Assembly: GCA_934667425.1 (NCBI GenBank)
Contig: CAKULV010000066.1
Span: 1-14,310, forward strand
Length of the DNA stretch: 14,310 bases
From: an uncultured Kiritimatiellota bacterium
Lineage (GTDB): Bacteria; Verrucomicrobiota; Kiritimatiellia; RFP12; UBA1067
Direction of reading: 5' to 3'
The translations under genes and the position numbers were made by a program. Under the pieces are notes generated by a model. That model saw only the letters and a program-made list of their open reading frames with translations. It ran no database searches and had not been told where the DNA came from. Positions 1 to 6,853 of the stretch are shown in pieces; position 1 is the first letter of the stretch; every line of letters starts with the position of its first letter.

Positions 1-362
1 AGCGTCGCGTGCACGAGCATCATTCCCATCACCGGCTTAGACATCGGCAGGGAACGCAGCCACTCCATGTCCGCATCCGTGATGTGCTCGCGCGTCCACA
101 GCACGGCCTGCGCGGCCGCCGGATGGAAATCGGAGAGGTTCTGCTCAAACGCCACGTAGTGGTCGTGGTTTCCGCAGACGACGGGAGCCTTCATCACGTC
201 CCTCACCACATGGATGCACTCGGATGGGCATGCGTTGTACCCTACGACATCCCCGGTGCAGATCCAGTCGGTGACACCCTGCTCGGCGGCATCACGCATC
301 ACGGCATCGAGTGCGTCGATGTTTGCGTGGATGTCTCCGAGGATGCCGTATATCCGAGCCAT
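1..362 (-). CDS. Metallophosphoesterase, calcineurin-like (3' end outside window)
   Basis: Translating the minus strand from 362 gives 120 residues before the window ends. Three metal-binding blocks of the calcineurin-like phosphoesterase fold are visible: GDIHAN (residues 9-14), GDVVGY (37-42) and GNHDH (64-68). A LVHAT stretch at 116-120 probably begins the next metal-binding histidine motif. The family is a two-metal phosphoesterase, usually soluble; the substrate cannot be told from sequence, and members include YfcE-like phosphodiesterases and Ap4A-hydrolase-like enzymes. The ATG shares one base with the ispD stop (TGATG) and no strong Shine-Dalgarno is visible, so translation is probably coupled to ispD. 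There is no known functional link to isoprenoid synthesis. The family call is firm; the specific activity is unknown. Confidence 0.88.
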   Translation of the reverse strand, partial: MARIYGILGDIHANIDALDAVMRDAAEQGVTDWICTGDVVGYNACPSECIHVVRDVMKAPVVCGNHDHYVAFEQNLSDFHPAAAQAVLWTREHITDADMEWLRSLPMSKPVMGMMLVHAT

Positions 363-1039
363 CAGAGCTTGAGGATTGCCGCCGCGATCTGCAGATCTTC
401 GGGCGTGGTTATCTTGATGTTGAGCTTGTTGCTCTCGCAAATCTTCACCGACTCACCCATGGCCTCTACGGCCTGGGCATCGTCAAGCACTTCCTTCTGC
501 TCGGCTTCGACGGCCGCATACGCCTTGCGGAGCATGGAATATGGAAACGCCTGCGGGGTCTGCACGGCCCAGTACTTGGACCTGTCGACCGTATGCGATA
601 CCGTGCTGCCCTTCTCGACCATCTTGACCGTATCGCGCATCCTGCACCCGGTTACGGATGCGGCTCCGCGCTTCGCGGACTTGATTACGTCGGATATGAC
701 TTCCTGCGAGACGCAGGGGCGAGCCCCGTCATGCACCGCGACAATCCTGGTATCGGAATCGACCTCCTTAAGGCCTGCCTGCACGGAATCCTGCCTGCGT
801 GCGCCACCCGCCACTATCTTGGCGAGCTTCGATATGCCGAACATCCTCGCAACGGCCTTTGCCGCCGTGACCTGATCCTTGCGGACCACGAGGACTATGG
901 AATCGATATCGGCATTCTTCTCAAAGGCCATAAGACTCCACGCGACCACCGGCTTGGAGCCGAGGCTGAGGAACGCCTTGTCGGCCCCTCCGCCCATGCG
1001 CTCTGACTTCCCGGCTGCAACAATTATAGCGGTAACCAT
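362..1039 (-). CDS. ispD: 2-C-methyl-D-erythritol 4-phosphate cytidylyltransferase
   Basis: This 225-residue protein matches the usual IspD length. IspD joins MEP to CTP, giving CDP-methylerythritol and pyrophosphate, in the cytosolic MEP pathway. The nucleotide-binding start AIIVAAGKSERMG is at residues 4-16, with R14 and K21 at the positions of the catalytic R20 and K27 of E. coli. Further family blocks are GGARRQDSV (78-86), VHDGARP (102-108), RDTVK (135-139, with the conserved Arg), QTPQAF (160-165) and the C-terminal NIKITTPEDL (207-216). The gap before the start holds a -10 hexamer at 1073-1078, so this gene probably heads its own unit with the metallophosphoesterase behind it. IspF, often fused or adjacent, is not in the window. 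IspH of the same pathway is encoded about 2.2 kb upstream in a separate unit. Confidence 0.96.
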   Translation of the reverse strand: MVTAIIVAAGKSERMGGGADKAFLSLGSKPVVAWSLMAFEKNADIDSIVLVVRKDQVTAAKAVARMFGISKLAKIVAGGARRQDSVQAGLKEVDSDTRIVAVHDGARPCVSQEVISDVIKSAKRGAASVTGCRMRDTVKMVEKGSTVSHTVDRSKYWAVQTPQAFPYSMLRKAYAAVEAEQKEVLDDAQAVEAMGESVKICESNKLNIKITTPEDLQIAAAILKL

Positions 1040-1072
1040 TACTTCACAATCCCTTCAATATTCTTGTGCGGA

Positions 1073-1099
1073 ATTATATCAAAAAAACGTGTCCGGCAA
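1073..1099 (-). promoter_or_regulatory. Putative promoter of ispD
   Basis: On the minus strand a perfect TATAAT (1073-1078) lies 33 bases upstream of the ispD ATG. The best -35 is TTGCCG (1094-1099) at 15 bases, or TTTGCC (1095-1100) at 16 bases; both are weak matches with short spacing. A run of seven T lies in the spacer. The -10 is convincing and the -35 is not, so an activator may be needed. Confidence 0.5.
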
Positions 1100-1100
1100 A

Positions 1101-1124
1101 AGCACTGGTTTCAGCACTGGTTCC
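1101..1124. repeat. Tandem 12-base direct repeat upstream of ispD promoter
   Basis: AGCACTGGTTTC is followed at once by AGCACTGGTTCC: two copies of 12 bases with one mismatch. The pair abuts the upstream edge of the putative ispD -35. Tandem sites of about one helical turn in such a place can bind a regulator, but nothing here identifies one and a chance duplication is possible. Confidence 0.55.
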
Positions 1125-1164
1125 GGCGTTCGCATAGGCTGGGATCCGATTGGCGGCTCTGACC

Positions 1165-1200
1165 GAAAAGGACGGGCAATCCCAGATGGATCGCCCGTCC
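1165..1200 (-). terminator. Intrinsic terminator of the secreted-protein gene
   Basis: On the minus strand GGACGGGCGATCC pairs with GGATTGCCCGTCC around the five-base loop ATCTG. This gives 12 pairs with one internal mismatch. CTTTTC follows directly. The hairpin begins 54 bases after the stop of the 287-residue gene and separates it from the ispD unit. The T-run is short, but the stem is strong and G+C-rich. Confidence 0.8.
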
Positions 1201-1254
1201 CGCGCATGGCCTTGGAGTGGCATATGTTGGCCCTGTTTGCCATGCCATATGTAA

Positions 1255-2118
1255 TCAGAACGCATCCGCCGCCGCATTCACGCGCTGCCCGCGCTTCTCG
1301 GCTGCCGTCTTGCGGGCCTCTTCGCGAAGCTCATCCCTCTCCTGGACGGCCTGCGAGGTTACGGCATCGTCCCAGGCGACAACCACGGTTTCGTAGCTCT
1401 GCGTAGCGTCGCTGAGGCAAGCCCGGACATGGCGGTATGGGCCTATCTCGAACTGGTAGCACGGCTTCCACCAGCTGCAGAGACGCGCCCACGTGCCATA
1501 GCGCCTTTCAAGGGCCTCGACAAGATAGTGCCTCCGCCAGTTTGCCCCCGCATCGACCGCCTCCTTCGCGCAGGCGTATATCTTCGCCACCTTGTGCGTC
1601 TTCGGCGTTACGTACACGTAGTACTCGTCGAACCCGTCAAGCGGTTTCTTCGGCTTGAAGGCTGCCCGCAGGAAATCGGCGTCGTTAGCATCCTCCTCGA
1701 ACTTGTCGGCCTTGAACACTTCGCCGAACTTCAGGCCGAGGAATGAATCGGCGTTGCCAATCTTCTGGTTGTCGCCCGCCCCGGACTTCATCTCCGCAAG
1801 CGGCGTCACGCCGCTCTGCCCCGCCGGATAGCTTTGCGCGTATTCGCTCGTGCTGGTTTCGAGCACATTCCCCTCCATGTCCATGTTGGTGCGGGTCTCG
1901 CGGCGACGTTCGGTGATCATGTTCCCGTTGGTCGTCACCGTCGATTCGGTGAACAGGCGGGATATGCTCCCGTTTGCGTTTGTCGTCACCGACGATTCTG
2001 CGGTCTTGGAAGTCATGTCTTTCGCTTTCGGCTTGTCCGCAACCGCGCTGGCGCAGAACACAGCCGTCGCAAGGGCAACCCCTGCGGCCGCAACAGTCAA
2101 CTTGCTTTTTGCATTCAT
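1255..2118 (-). CDS. Secreted protein of unknown function, signal peptide and N-terminal repeats
   Basis: This 287-residue protein matches no family I can name. Residues 1-27 form a classical Sec signal peptide: basic start (MNAKSK), hydrophobic core, cleavage probably after ASAVA at 27. No lipobox is present, so it should be periplasmic or exported. Residues 41-90 hold about three imperfect 16-18-residue units, beginning ESSVTTNANG, ESTVTTNGN and ETRTNMDMEGN, suggesting beta-strand repeats. A second region starting at FLGLKFGEVF (126-135) and running to about 255 contains DGFDEYYVYVTPKT (161-174) and looks like a folded domain with several Cys and Trp. The C-terminus (256-283) is charged and probably helical. 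An AAAGGAAC purine stretch lies about ten bases before the ATG. The gene is flanked by its own terminator and a 105-base upstream gap, so it is probably monocistronic. That it is a real gene is likely; function is unknown. Confidence 0.8.
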   Translation of the reverse strand: MNAKSKLTVAAAGVALATAVFCASAVADKPKAKDMTSKTAESSVTTNANGSISRLFTESTVTTNGNMITERRRETRTNMDMEGNVLETSTSEYAQSYPAGQSGVTPLAEMKSGAGDNQKIGNADSFLGLKFGEVFKADKFEEDANDADFLRAAFKPKKPLDGFDEYYVYVTPKTHKVAKIYACAKEAVDAGANWRRHYLVEALERRYGTWARLCSWWKPCYQFEIGPYRHVRACLSDATQSYETVVVAWDDAVTSQAVQERDELREEARKTAAEKRGQRVNAAADAF

Positions 2119-2207
2119 GATATCTTGTTCCTTTCTGTATTATTTCCCTTAACGCCGCGAAATATATCACGGCCTTGTTAACGGAATATTAAGAAAGGGA
2201 ATTTTGG

Positions 2208-2220
2208 CGCCGAACCGGCG
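2208..2220 (-). terminator. Possible weak terminator after azlD
   Basis: Starting three bases after the azlD stop, the minus strand reads CGCCG-GTT-CGGCG, a five-pair stem with a three-base loop. What follows is CCAAAATTCCCTTTCTT, not a clean T-run, so termination would be weak or factor-dependent. The rest of this 105-base gap, up to 2119, is A+T-rich and must hold the promoter of the secreted-protein gene. I cannot pick a convincing -35/-10 pair there. Confidence 0.35.
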
Positions 2221-2223
2221 GCA

Positions 2224-2556
2224 TCACTGGAACAGCATGTAAAGGGCCGTTCCGGACGCGATGGACAGGAGAGGGTTGCGCCGCCACAGGTGAAGCGCGA
2301 CTGTAAGGACGGAAGCCGCGAGTTCCGCGATTCCATGGAACTCGCCGCACAGGCAGCCGCTTCGGACGTATCCGGCAAAGCAGTACACCACGAGAAGCGC
2401 GATGATCGCGGGCGCGAGCACCTTGCCGAGATATGATACCACCGCCGGCGGACGGCGCCCCGACCCAAAGAGGATGAACGGCAATGCCCGCAGGACGTAC
2501 GAGCAGCCTCCCCCAACCAGGAGAAGAAGCCACAGGCAGCCGCTGTCGCCGTTCAT
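2224..2556 (-). CDS. azlD: AzlD-family branched-chain amino acid export subunit
   Basis: This 110-residue hydrophobic protein is the small partner of AzlC. The diagnostic RALPFILF is at residues 23-30, and four hydrophobic segments fit the family: roughly 7-22, 44-62, 76-90 and 95-109. AzlCD (BrnFE or YgaZH in other bacteria) exports branched-chain amino acids, and sometimes other neutral amino acids, across the inner membrane. The ATG overlaps the azlC stop as ATGA, the usual arrangement for this stoichiometric pair. It is the last gene of the pgi-to-azlD run, with only a weak hairpin after it. The substrate range cannot be read from sequence. Confidence 0.9.
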   Translation of the reverse strand: MNGDSGCLWLLLLVGGGCSYVLRALPFILFGSGRRPPAVVSYLGKVLAPAIIALLVVYCFAGYVRSGCLCGEFHGIAELAASVLTVALHLWRRNPLLSIASGTALYMLFQ

Positions 2557-3287
2557 GACGCAGACCTTTCAGTCGATGCGTCCATCCGCCGCCGGAACGC
2601 AAGCAGCATGGCGACCGACAGCGCAAGCGCCGGCAAAAGCAGCTTGTCGGACGCAAAGGCGAATTTCATCAGAAGCGCGGCGCACACGGCCGAGATTGCG
2701 CCCGTGGCGGCGGGCAGACGGTTCTGGCAATCCCGGCACAGATCCGTCAGGATGACCAGGAAAAGCGCCGTCATCGCGAAATCTATGCCCTTGGCCGCAA
2801 ATGGAAGCGCGGAGCCGAACGCAGCGCCGGCGACCACGCCAGCGATCCAGTAGACATGGTCGAAGAGCCCGAGCAGAAAGCAGTGCAATGCGCCCGATTT
2901 CCCATTGGGGTACGGACACTGCACCTGCAGCGCATATGTCTCGTCGGTAATCACCCCTATGAGATAGAGGCGGGGCAGGAGCGGCACCGTCTTGAAGCGG
3001 TCAAGAAGCGATATCCCGTAAAGCGAATACCGCACGTTAAGGCAAAACACCACGGCAATCACATCGATGAGCGCAGTGCCGGAGCGGACCCAATCGACGA
3101 GCAGGAACTGGAGCGGACCCGACACGAAAACTCCGCTCGTGGCCCCGGCCCAGAATACCGGATGGGACAATCCGCCATGAAGCGCCAGCAGAACGCCGGC
3201 TGCGAACCCCATCGTCGAATAGCCGGTAAGTACCGGCAATGACGCGAGGAACGCCTTGCCTGCAACACCCTTCGGCAGTCTGCTCAA
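2553..3287 (-). CDS. azlC: AzlC-family branched-chain amino acid exporter, large subunit
   Basis: With a TTG start at 3287 the protein has 244 residues, the normal AzlC length. That TTG shares two bases with the ispH stop (TTGA) and has GGAGG seven bases upstream. The open frame continues upstream, but that part lies inside ispH. Family blocks are GYSTMGFAAG (22-31), CLNVRYSLYGISL (82-94, matching the usual N-x-R-[HY] motif), TDETYAL (114-120) and GIDFAMTALFLVIL (167-180). Several transmembrane segments are evident. Together with AzlD it forms an inner-membrane amino-acid exporter. It ends in an ATGA overlap with azlD. Its link to the isoprenoid and murein genes upstream looks like shared transcription, not a shared pathway. 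Confidence 0.93.
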   Translation of the reverse strand: MSRLPKGVAGKAFLASLPVLTGYSTMGFAAGVLLALHGGLSHPVFWAGATSGVFVSGPLQFLLVDWVRSGTALIDVIAVVFCLNVRYSLYGISLLDRFKTVPLLPRLYLIGVITDETYALQVQCPYPNGKSGALHCFLLGLFDHVYWIAGVVAGAAFGSALPFAAKGIDFAMTALFLVILTDLCRDCQNRLPAATGAISAVCAALLMKFAFASDKLLLPALALSVAMLLAFRRRMDASTERSAS

Positions 3288-4084
3288 TGCCAGTCCTCCA
3301 GAATGCGACGGCCTCCCGGCAGGGCGGCGACCACGGAACGCAGGACCGGCTCCGGCGTAGACGCGCCAGACGTCACCCCAAGCACATCCACCCCTGCGAG
3401 ATCCAAGGCGGAAACCTCTTCGGCCGAGGACACGAGCCACGCCTTGGCCCCTGCCCTCCCGGCCACCTCGGCGAGACGCCTCGTGTTTGAGCTTTTTGCG
3501 CTTCCCACCACCAGCACCCCGGCAGCAACCATTCCCCGGCAGCGTTCCGCGAAGTCGACTACCGCCCGCTGCCTATCCCGTGTCGCGGTGCACACGCCCC
3601 GATGGTCCCCCGAATCAAGGGTGGTCTGCACAACGGTATCGAAATCCTCACCCTCCCGCACATCCGAAGGAAGGCACGCGCCCGGCTCCCCAAGATAGCC
3701 GCGCACCTCGGCATGATTCGGTTCGCCAATGACCACGGTCCTGCGTCCCCTTGCGAAGTTCTCCCGTATCTTCCTGTGTGCGGCGGCGACAAACGGACAG
3801 GTAGTGTCCACTACGCGAATCCGGCGACTTTTCGCCGCCTCCAGTACGGCAGGGGCTACGCCATGGGCGCTTATCACCGCGACCGCGCACTCCGGCACAT
3901 CGTCGATGGCGCCGACGAAGCGCATGCCCTTCGCGGACAGCTCCCGCATGACGGCCTCGTTGTGCACTATCTCATGCAGACAGTACACTGGCGGCGGATT
4001 CCCGTCAAGCGCCTGGAGTGCAATCCTGATGGCCCTATCCACGCCGCCGCAAAAGCCGTGCGGACTGATTACCTCTATGCGCAA
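3284..4084 (-). CDS. ispH: 4-hydroxy-3-methylbut-2-enyl diphosphate reductase, compact form
   Basis: IspH is the cytosolic iron-sulfur enzyme that makes IPP and DMAPP in the last MEP step. I chose a TTG start at 4084 because GGAGG lies seven bases upstream and the protein then begins RIEVISPHGFCGGV, the true family N-terminus. The start lies ten bases inside murI. Length is 266 residues, shorter than the usual 280-320. Cluster cysteines are C12, C96 and C165 (E. coli C12, C96, C197). Substrate-pocket residues H41, H74, H124 and the catalytic E126 fall at exactly the E. coli numbers, followed by TT (154-155), SSN (198-200) and S242. Only ten residues separate T155 from C165, against 30 in E. 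coli between T167 and C197, so a helix-sized segment is absent. All catalytic groups remain, so I expect activity. Confidence 0.95.
   Translation of the reverse strand: MRIEVISPHGFCGGVDRAIRIALQALDGNPPPVYCLHEIVHNEAVMRELSAKGMRFVGAIDDVPECAVAVISAHGVAPAVLEAAKSRRIRVVDTTCPFVAAAHRKIRENFARGRRTVVIGEPNHAEVRGYLGEPGACLPSDVREGEDFDTVVQTTLDSGDHRGVCTATRDRQRAVVDFAERCRGMVAAGVLVVGSAKSSNTRRLAEVAGRAGAKAWLVSSAEEVSALDLAGVDVLGVTSGASTPEPVLRSVVAALPGGRRILEDWH
3295..3299 (-). promoter_or_regulatory. Shine-Dalgarno that sets the azlC TTG start
   Basis: GGAGG on the minus strand lies seven bases before the TTG at 3287, inside the last codons of ispH. No ATG or GTG fits both the family N-terminus and a ribosome site as well. 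Confidence 0.75.
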
Positions 4085-4743
4085 GCCCTCACCTCCGACA
4101 GCACGGTGCGGATACGCCTCGCTACGGCATCCGAAGGATCGACTATCTCCGCACGTCCGGCGGCGACCTTTTCCATCAGCCCTTTCAGGTGGGGGAAATG
4201 CGTACATCCAAGCACGATGCGATCCGCACCGGACTCGATAAGCGGCTCGATCCTCGACCGCACGGCAGCTTCCGCCTCCGGGCTGCCCGTGTCGCCATGC
4301 TCGACAAGCAGCACCAGCTCGTCTGCGATGGTCTCTATGATCTTCACGGTGCCGGAAACCAGCGCGTACGTCTTCCGGTAAAGCCTTCCGTTGAACGTGC
4401 CGCGTGTGGCAAGCACTCCGACCACGCCAGTCTTCGATCCAAGCGCAGCAGGCTTTATGGCCGGCTCCATGCCGACGAACGGCACGCCCGGCCATTCCCT
4501 GCGCAAAACGTCGATCGCCGCCGCCGTTGCCGTGTTGCAGGCCACGACCACGACCTCGCAGCCTTGTCCGATCAAGTCCGCCGATATCGCCCGCGAACGC
4601 GCCACTATCTCCTCCACCGGCCTGTTGCCGTACGGGCAGTACTCCGTATCCGCAACGTAAACGGTCCGTTCACCCGGGCAAAGCCGCCTGAACGCATCGA
4701 GAATGCACATGCCCCCGATTCCGCTATCGAAGAACCCGACCAA
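4075..4743 (-). CDS. murI: Glutamate racemase
   Basis: MurI interconverts L- and D-glutamate in the cytosol, supplying D-Glu for the peptidoglycan stem peptide. The protein has 222 residues from a TTG start at 4743, chosen because GGAGG lies eight bases upstream and the next residues, VGFFDSGIGG, are the family N-terminus. GTG and CTG codons upstream lack such a site. The catalytic pair is C69 (VVACNTATAAA) and C180 (VLGCTHFPHL), with D6, S7, CPYG at 36-39, E148 and H182 also in place. Most MurI are 260-285 residues, so this one is short, mainly at the C-terminus. It begins 23 bases after the two-TM gene and overlaps ispH at its 3' end. Its presence argues that this organism makes peptidoglycan, a debated matter within the PVC group. 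Confidence 0.94.
   Translation of the reverse strand: MVGFFDSGIGGMCILDAFRRLCPGERTVYVADTEYCPYGNRPVEEIVARSRAISADLIGQGCEVVVVACNTATAAAIDVLRREWPGVPFVGMEPAIKPAALGSKTGVVGVLATRGTFNGRLYRKTYALVSGTVKIIETIADELVLLVEHGDTGSPEAEAAVRSRIEPLIESGADRIVLGCTHFPHLKGLMEKVAAGRAEIVDPSDAVARRIRTVLSEVRACA
4092..4096 (-). promoter_or_regulatory. Shine-Dalgarno that sets the ispH TTG start
   Basis: GGAGG, continuing as GGAGGTGA on the minus strand, lies seven bases before the TTG at 4084. It is embedded in the murI coding end, so the two genes are translated in different, overlapping frames. Confidence 0.75.
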
Positions 4744-4751
4744 CGGCGACG

Positions 4752-4756
4752 CCTCC
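4752..4756 (-). promoter_or_regulatory. Shine-Dalgarno that sets the murI TTG start
   Basis: GGAGG on the minus strand lies eight bases before the TTG at 4743. It sits in the short gap after the stop of the upstream two-TM gene, which supports the short MurI N-terminus. Confidence 0.65.
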
Positions 4757-4766
4757 ACCGGGAAGA

Positions 4767-5240
4767 TCAGTCGCCGAATTTCGCGGCAAGATCCTTCGCT
4801 TCCGGATGGTGCCACGAGTCGAGCCTGATCTTGCGCCCGTCGTTCATGGTGACGACCAGTATGCCCTTCTTCTGCCAATGGCGGCGATCCACGCCGGCGA
4901 CATCCCGGAAGCAGGCGGCCTTGCCGCCGGTGAGCGACCCGAGCATCCTCTCGTCATCCCACTCAAGGGTCTGCCCTCTGACCTTGAGGAGGTTGCAGGC
5001 GATGGCCAGGGCGGCAATGAACGAGATCGAGGCGAACTGGTATTGGCGCCTGATGGCTTCGGCCCTTTCGCGCTCCGGGTTCTCAAGGCTCTTGTGGTGC
5101 TTCTCGCAGAACTCCACCGCATCCATCTTCGGGTACGCGACGGAGCCATCGTACACGAACCAGCATCCGAGGCCGGCCATCAGCAGAGCCACCCCAAGAT
5201 GCCGCACGAGATATTCCCTGTTCAGCGTAAACCTTTTCAT
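4767..5240 (-). CDS. Small membrane protein with two TM segments, unknown function
   Basis: This 157-residue protein starts at an ATG that overlaps the pgi stop as ATGA. Two hydrophobic segments, about 14-31 (HLGVALLMAGLGCWFVYD) and 68-85 (FASISFIAALAIACNLLK), flank a charged stretch of about 35 residues (EFCEKHHK at 43-50). The C-terminal 70 residues are soluble, with pattern VDRRHWQKKGILVV (117-130), then a DGRKIRLDSW turn and strand (134-143). Such a layout can form a small PH-like beta domain on the membrane, but that is inference. I do not recognise a named family. Position between pgi and murI with coupled translation suggests it is expressed with them, not that it shares their chemistry. 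Confidence 0.72.
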   Translation of the reverse strand: MKRFTLNREYLVRHLGVALLMAGLGCWFVYDGSVAYPKMDAVEFCEKHHKSLENPERERAEAIRRQYQFASISFIAALAIACNLLKVRGQTLEWDDERMLGSLTGGKAACFRDVAGVDRRHWQKKGILVVTMNDGRKIRLDSWHHPEAKDLAAKFGD

Positions 5241-6853
5241 GACCTGCCGAGGACCTTGCGATAGCGCTCTATGAGGGCATTGGTCGAAGAGTCGTGCGCA
5301 AGCGACGGCTTGTCTGCCGTGAGATCCTTCAGCACGTTCTTTGCGAGCACCTTGCCGAGCTGGACGCCCCACTGGTCGAAGGAATATATGTTCCATATCA
5401 CGCCCTGCACAAACACCTTGTGCTCGTAGAGCGCAATGAGCGCACCGAGCGTCTCGGGCTTGAGATCATCGGCGAGGAGCGTGTTCGTGGGCTTGTTGCC
5501 CGCGAACGTCTTGAACGGCACGAGAGATTCCGGATCACCCTCTGCACGGCACTGCTCCGCCGTCTTTCCGAAGGCCAGGGCCTCCGTCTGGGCGAAGAGG
5601 TTCGCCATCAGCTTGTCGTGGTGGTCGCCAATGTCGTTGTGCGTCTTGCAGAATCCGATGAAGTCGCACGGTATGAGGTGCGTACCCTGGTGGATCAGCT
5701 GGTAGAAGCTGTGCTGGCCGTTCGTCCCCGGCTCGCCCCATTCGATTGGACCGGTCGTGTAGGTGACGGGCTTGCCGTCGCGAGTCACCGACTTGCCGTT
5801 GGACTCCATGTCCATCTGCTGGAGGTACGCGGGGAAGCGGCTGAGGTACTGGTCGTACGGCAGCACGCAGTAGCTCTCCGCGCCGTATCCGTTGGCATAT
5901 AGGATGCCGAGAAGCGCAAGGATCACCGGCATGTTGCGGTCAAGCTTCGCCGTGCGGAAATGCTGGTCCATCTTCCAGTACCCCTTGAGGAACCTGGCGT
6001 AGTTGCGCGGGCCGATGAAGAGCATGAGCGACAGGCCGATCGCGGACGGCAGGGAATAGCGGCCTCCGACCCAGTCCCAGAAGCCGAACATGTTTGCGGT
6101 GTCGATGCCGAACTTCGAGACCTCCTCGGCATTCGTGGACACGGCGACAAAGTGCTTCGCCACGACGGCGTTCGGAGTGGAGGACTCGATCTGCCCAAGG
6201 AGCCATTCCCTCGCGGAGAGCGCATTCGTCATCGTCTCCTGCGTGGTGAACGTCTTGGATGCGACTATGAACAGCGTCTGGTCGGCCTTCACCTCACGCA
6301 ACGTCTCCGCAAGATGCGTGGCATCGACGTTCGAGACGAAATGGCAGCGTATGGAACGCTTGCCGAACGGGGCGAGGGCTATGTTGGCCATTACCGGACC
6401 GAGGTCGCTGCCGCCGATGCCGATGTTCACCACATACTTGATGCGCTTGCCTGTGAATCCGCGATGCTCGCCCGAACGCACCTTTTCGGCGAACTCGCCC
6501 ATCTTCGCAAGAGTCTCGCGCACATCGGGCATCACGTCCCTGCCGTCCACAAACACCTTTGCGGCCGGGTCGCAGTTCCTCAACACGGTATGCAGCACAG
6601 CCCGGTTTTCGGTGCGGTTGATCTTCTCGCCCGTGAACATGCGCTCGATTTCGCTCTTGAGATCGGCCGTCTCCGCCATCTTGATCAGGGCCTTCATCGT
6701 GGCCGAATCGATCCTGTTCTTCGAGTAGTCGAGAGTCCATCCTGCGGCGGAAAGGGTGTATCTGCCCGCACGGCCCGGATCTTCCGAGAAAAGCTCCTTT
6801 ATGGTTTTGGCCTTCGAGGCGCGCAACGCCTCGGACAACAGTTCCTGATTCAT
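5237..6853 (-). CDS. pgi: Glucose-6-phosphate isomerase
   Basis: Pgi interconverts glucose-6-phosphate and fructose-6-phosphate in the cytosol. At 538 residues it is the long form typical of Proteobacteria and eukaryotes. Phosphate and substrate loops are NIGIGGSDLG (143-152) and ASKTFTTQET (198-207). WVGGRYSLPSAIG (261-273) and NIYSFDQWGVQLGK (488-501) correspond to the two family signatures. Active-site residues R265, E350 (in MESNGK), H381 (in NGQHSF) and K501 are all present. Q498 stands where most members have Glu, which the signature tolerates. The ATG has AGGAG five bases upstream. It is the first gene of a six-gene run ending at azlD. The 131 bases between its start and the terminator at 6985 should hold its promoter, but I see no convincing -35/-10 pair there. 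Confidence 0.98.
   Translation of the reverse strand: MNQELLSEALRASKAKTIKELFSEDPGRAGRYTLSAAGWTLDYSKNRIDSATMKALIKMAETADLKSEIERMFTGEKINRTENRAVLHTVLRNCDPAAKVFVDGRDVMPDVRETLAKMGEFAEKVRSGEHRGFTGKRIKYVVNIGIGGSDLGPVMANIALAPFGKRSIRCHFVSNVDATHLAETLREVKADQTLFIVASKTFTTQETMTNALSAREWLLGQIESSTPNAVVAKHFVAVSTNAEEVSKFGIDTANMFGFWDWVGGRYSLPSAIGLSLMLFIGPRNYARFLKGYWKMDQHFRTAKLDRNMPVILALLGILYANGYGAESYCVLPYDQYLSRFPAYLQQMDMESNGKSVTRDGKPVTYTTGPIEWGEPGTNGQHSFYQLIHQGTHLIPCDFIGFCKTHNDIGDHHDKLMANLFAQTEALAFGKTAEQCRAEGDPESLVPFKTFAGNKPTNTLLADDLKPETLGALIALYEHKVFVQGVIWNIYSFDQWGVQLGKVLAKNVLKDLTADKPSLAHDSSTNALIERYRKVLGRS

Noticed and set aside
1215..1252. Two CATATG-containing stretches flanking a GGCCC core after the secreted-protein stop
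   Set aside because: Only a six-pair stem with a long loop can form and the real terminator lies just downstream; not a convincing element.
1074..1277. 67-codon minus-strand open frame in the gap upstream of ispD
   Set aside because: It crosses the terminator and promoter and overlaps the end of the secreted-protein gene in another frame; no family features.
4189..5274. 361-codon plus-strand open frame opposite murI and the two-TM gene
   Set aside because: It spans two well-supported minus-strand genes and has no recognisable domain; it arises from biased composition.
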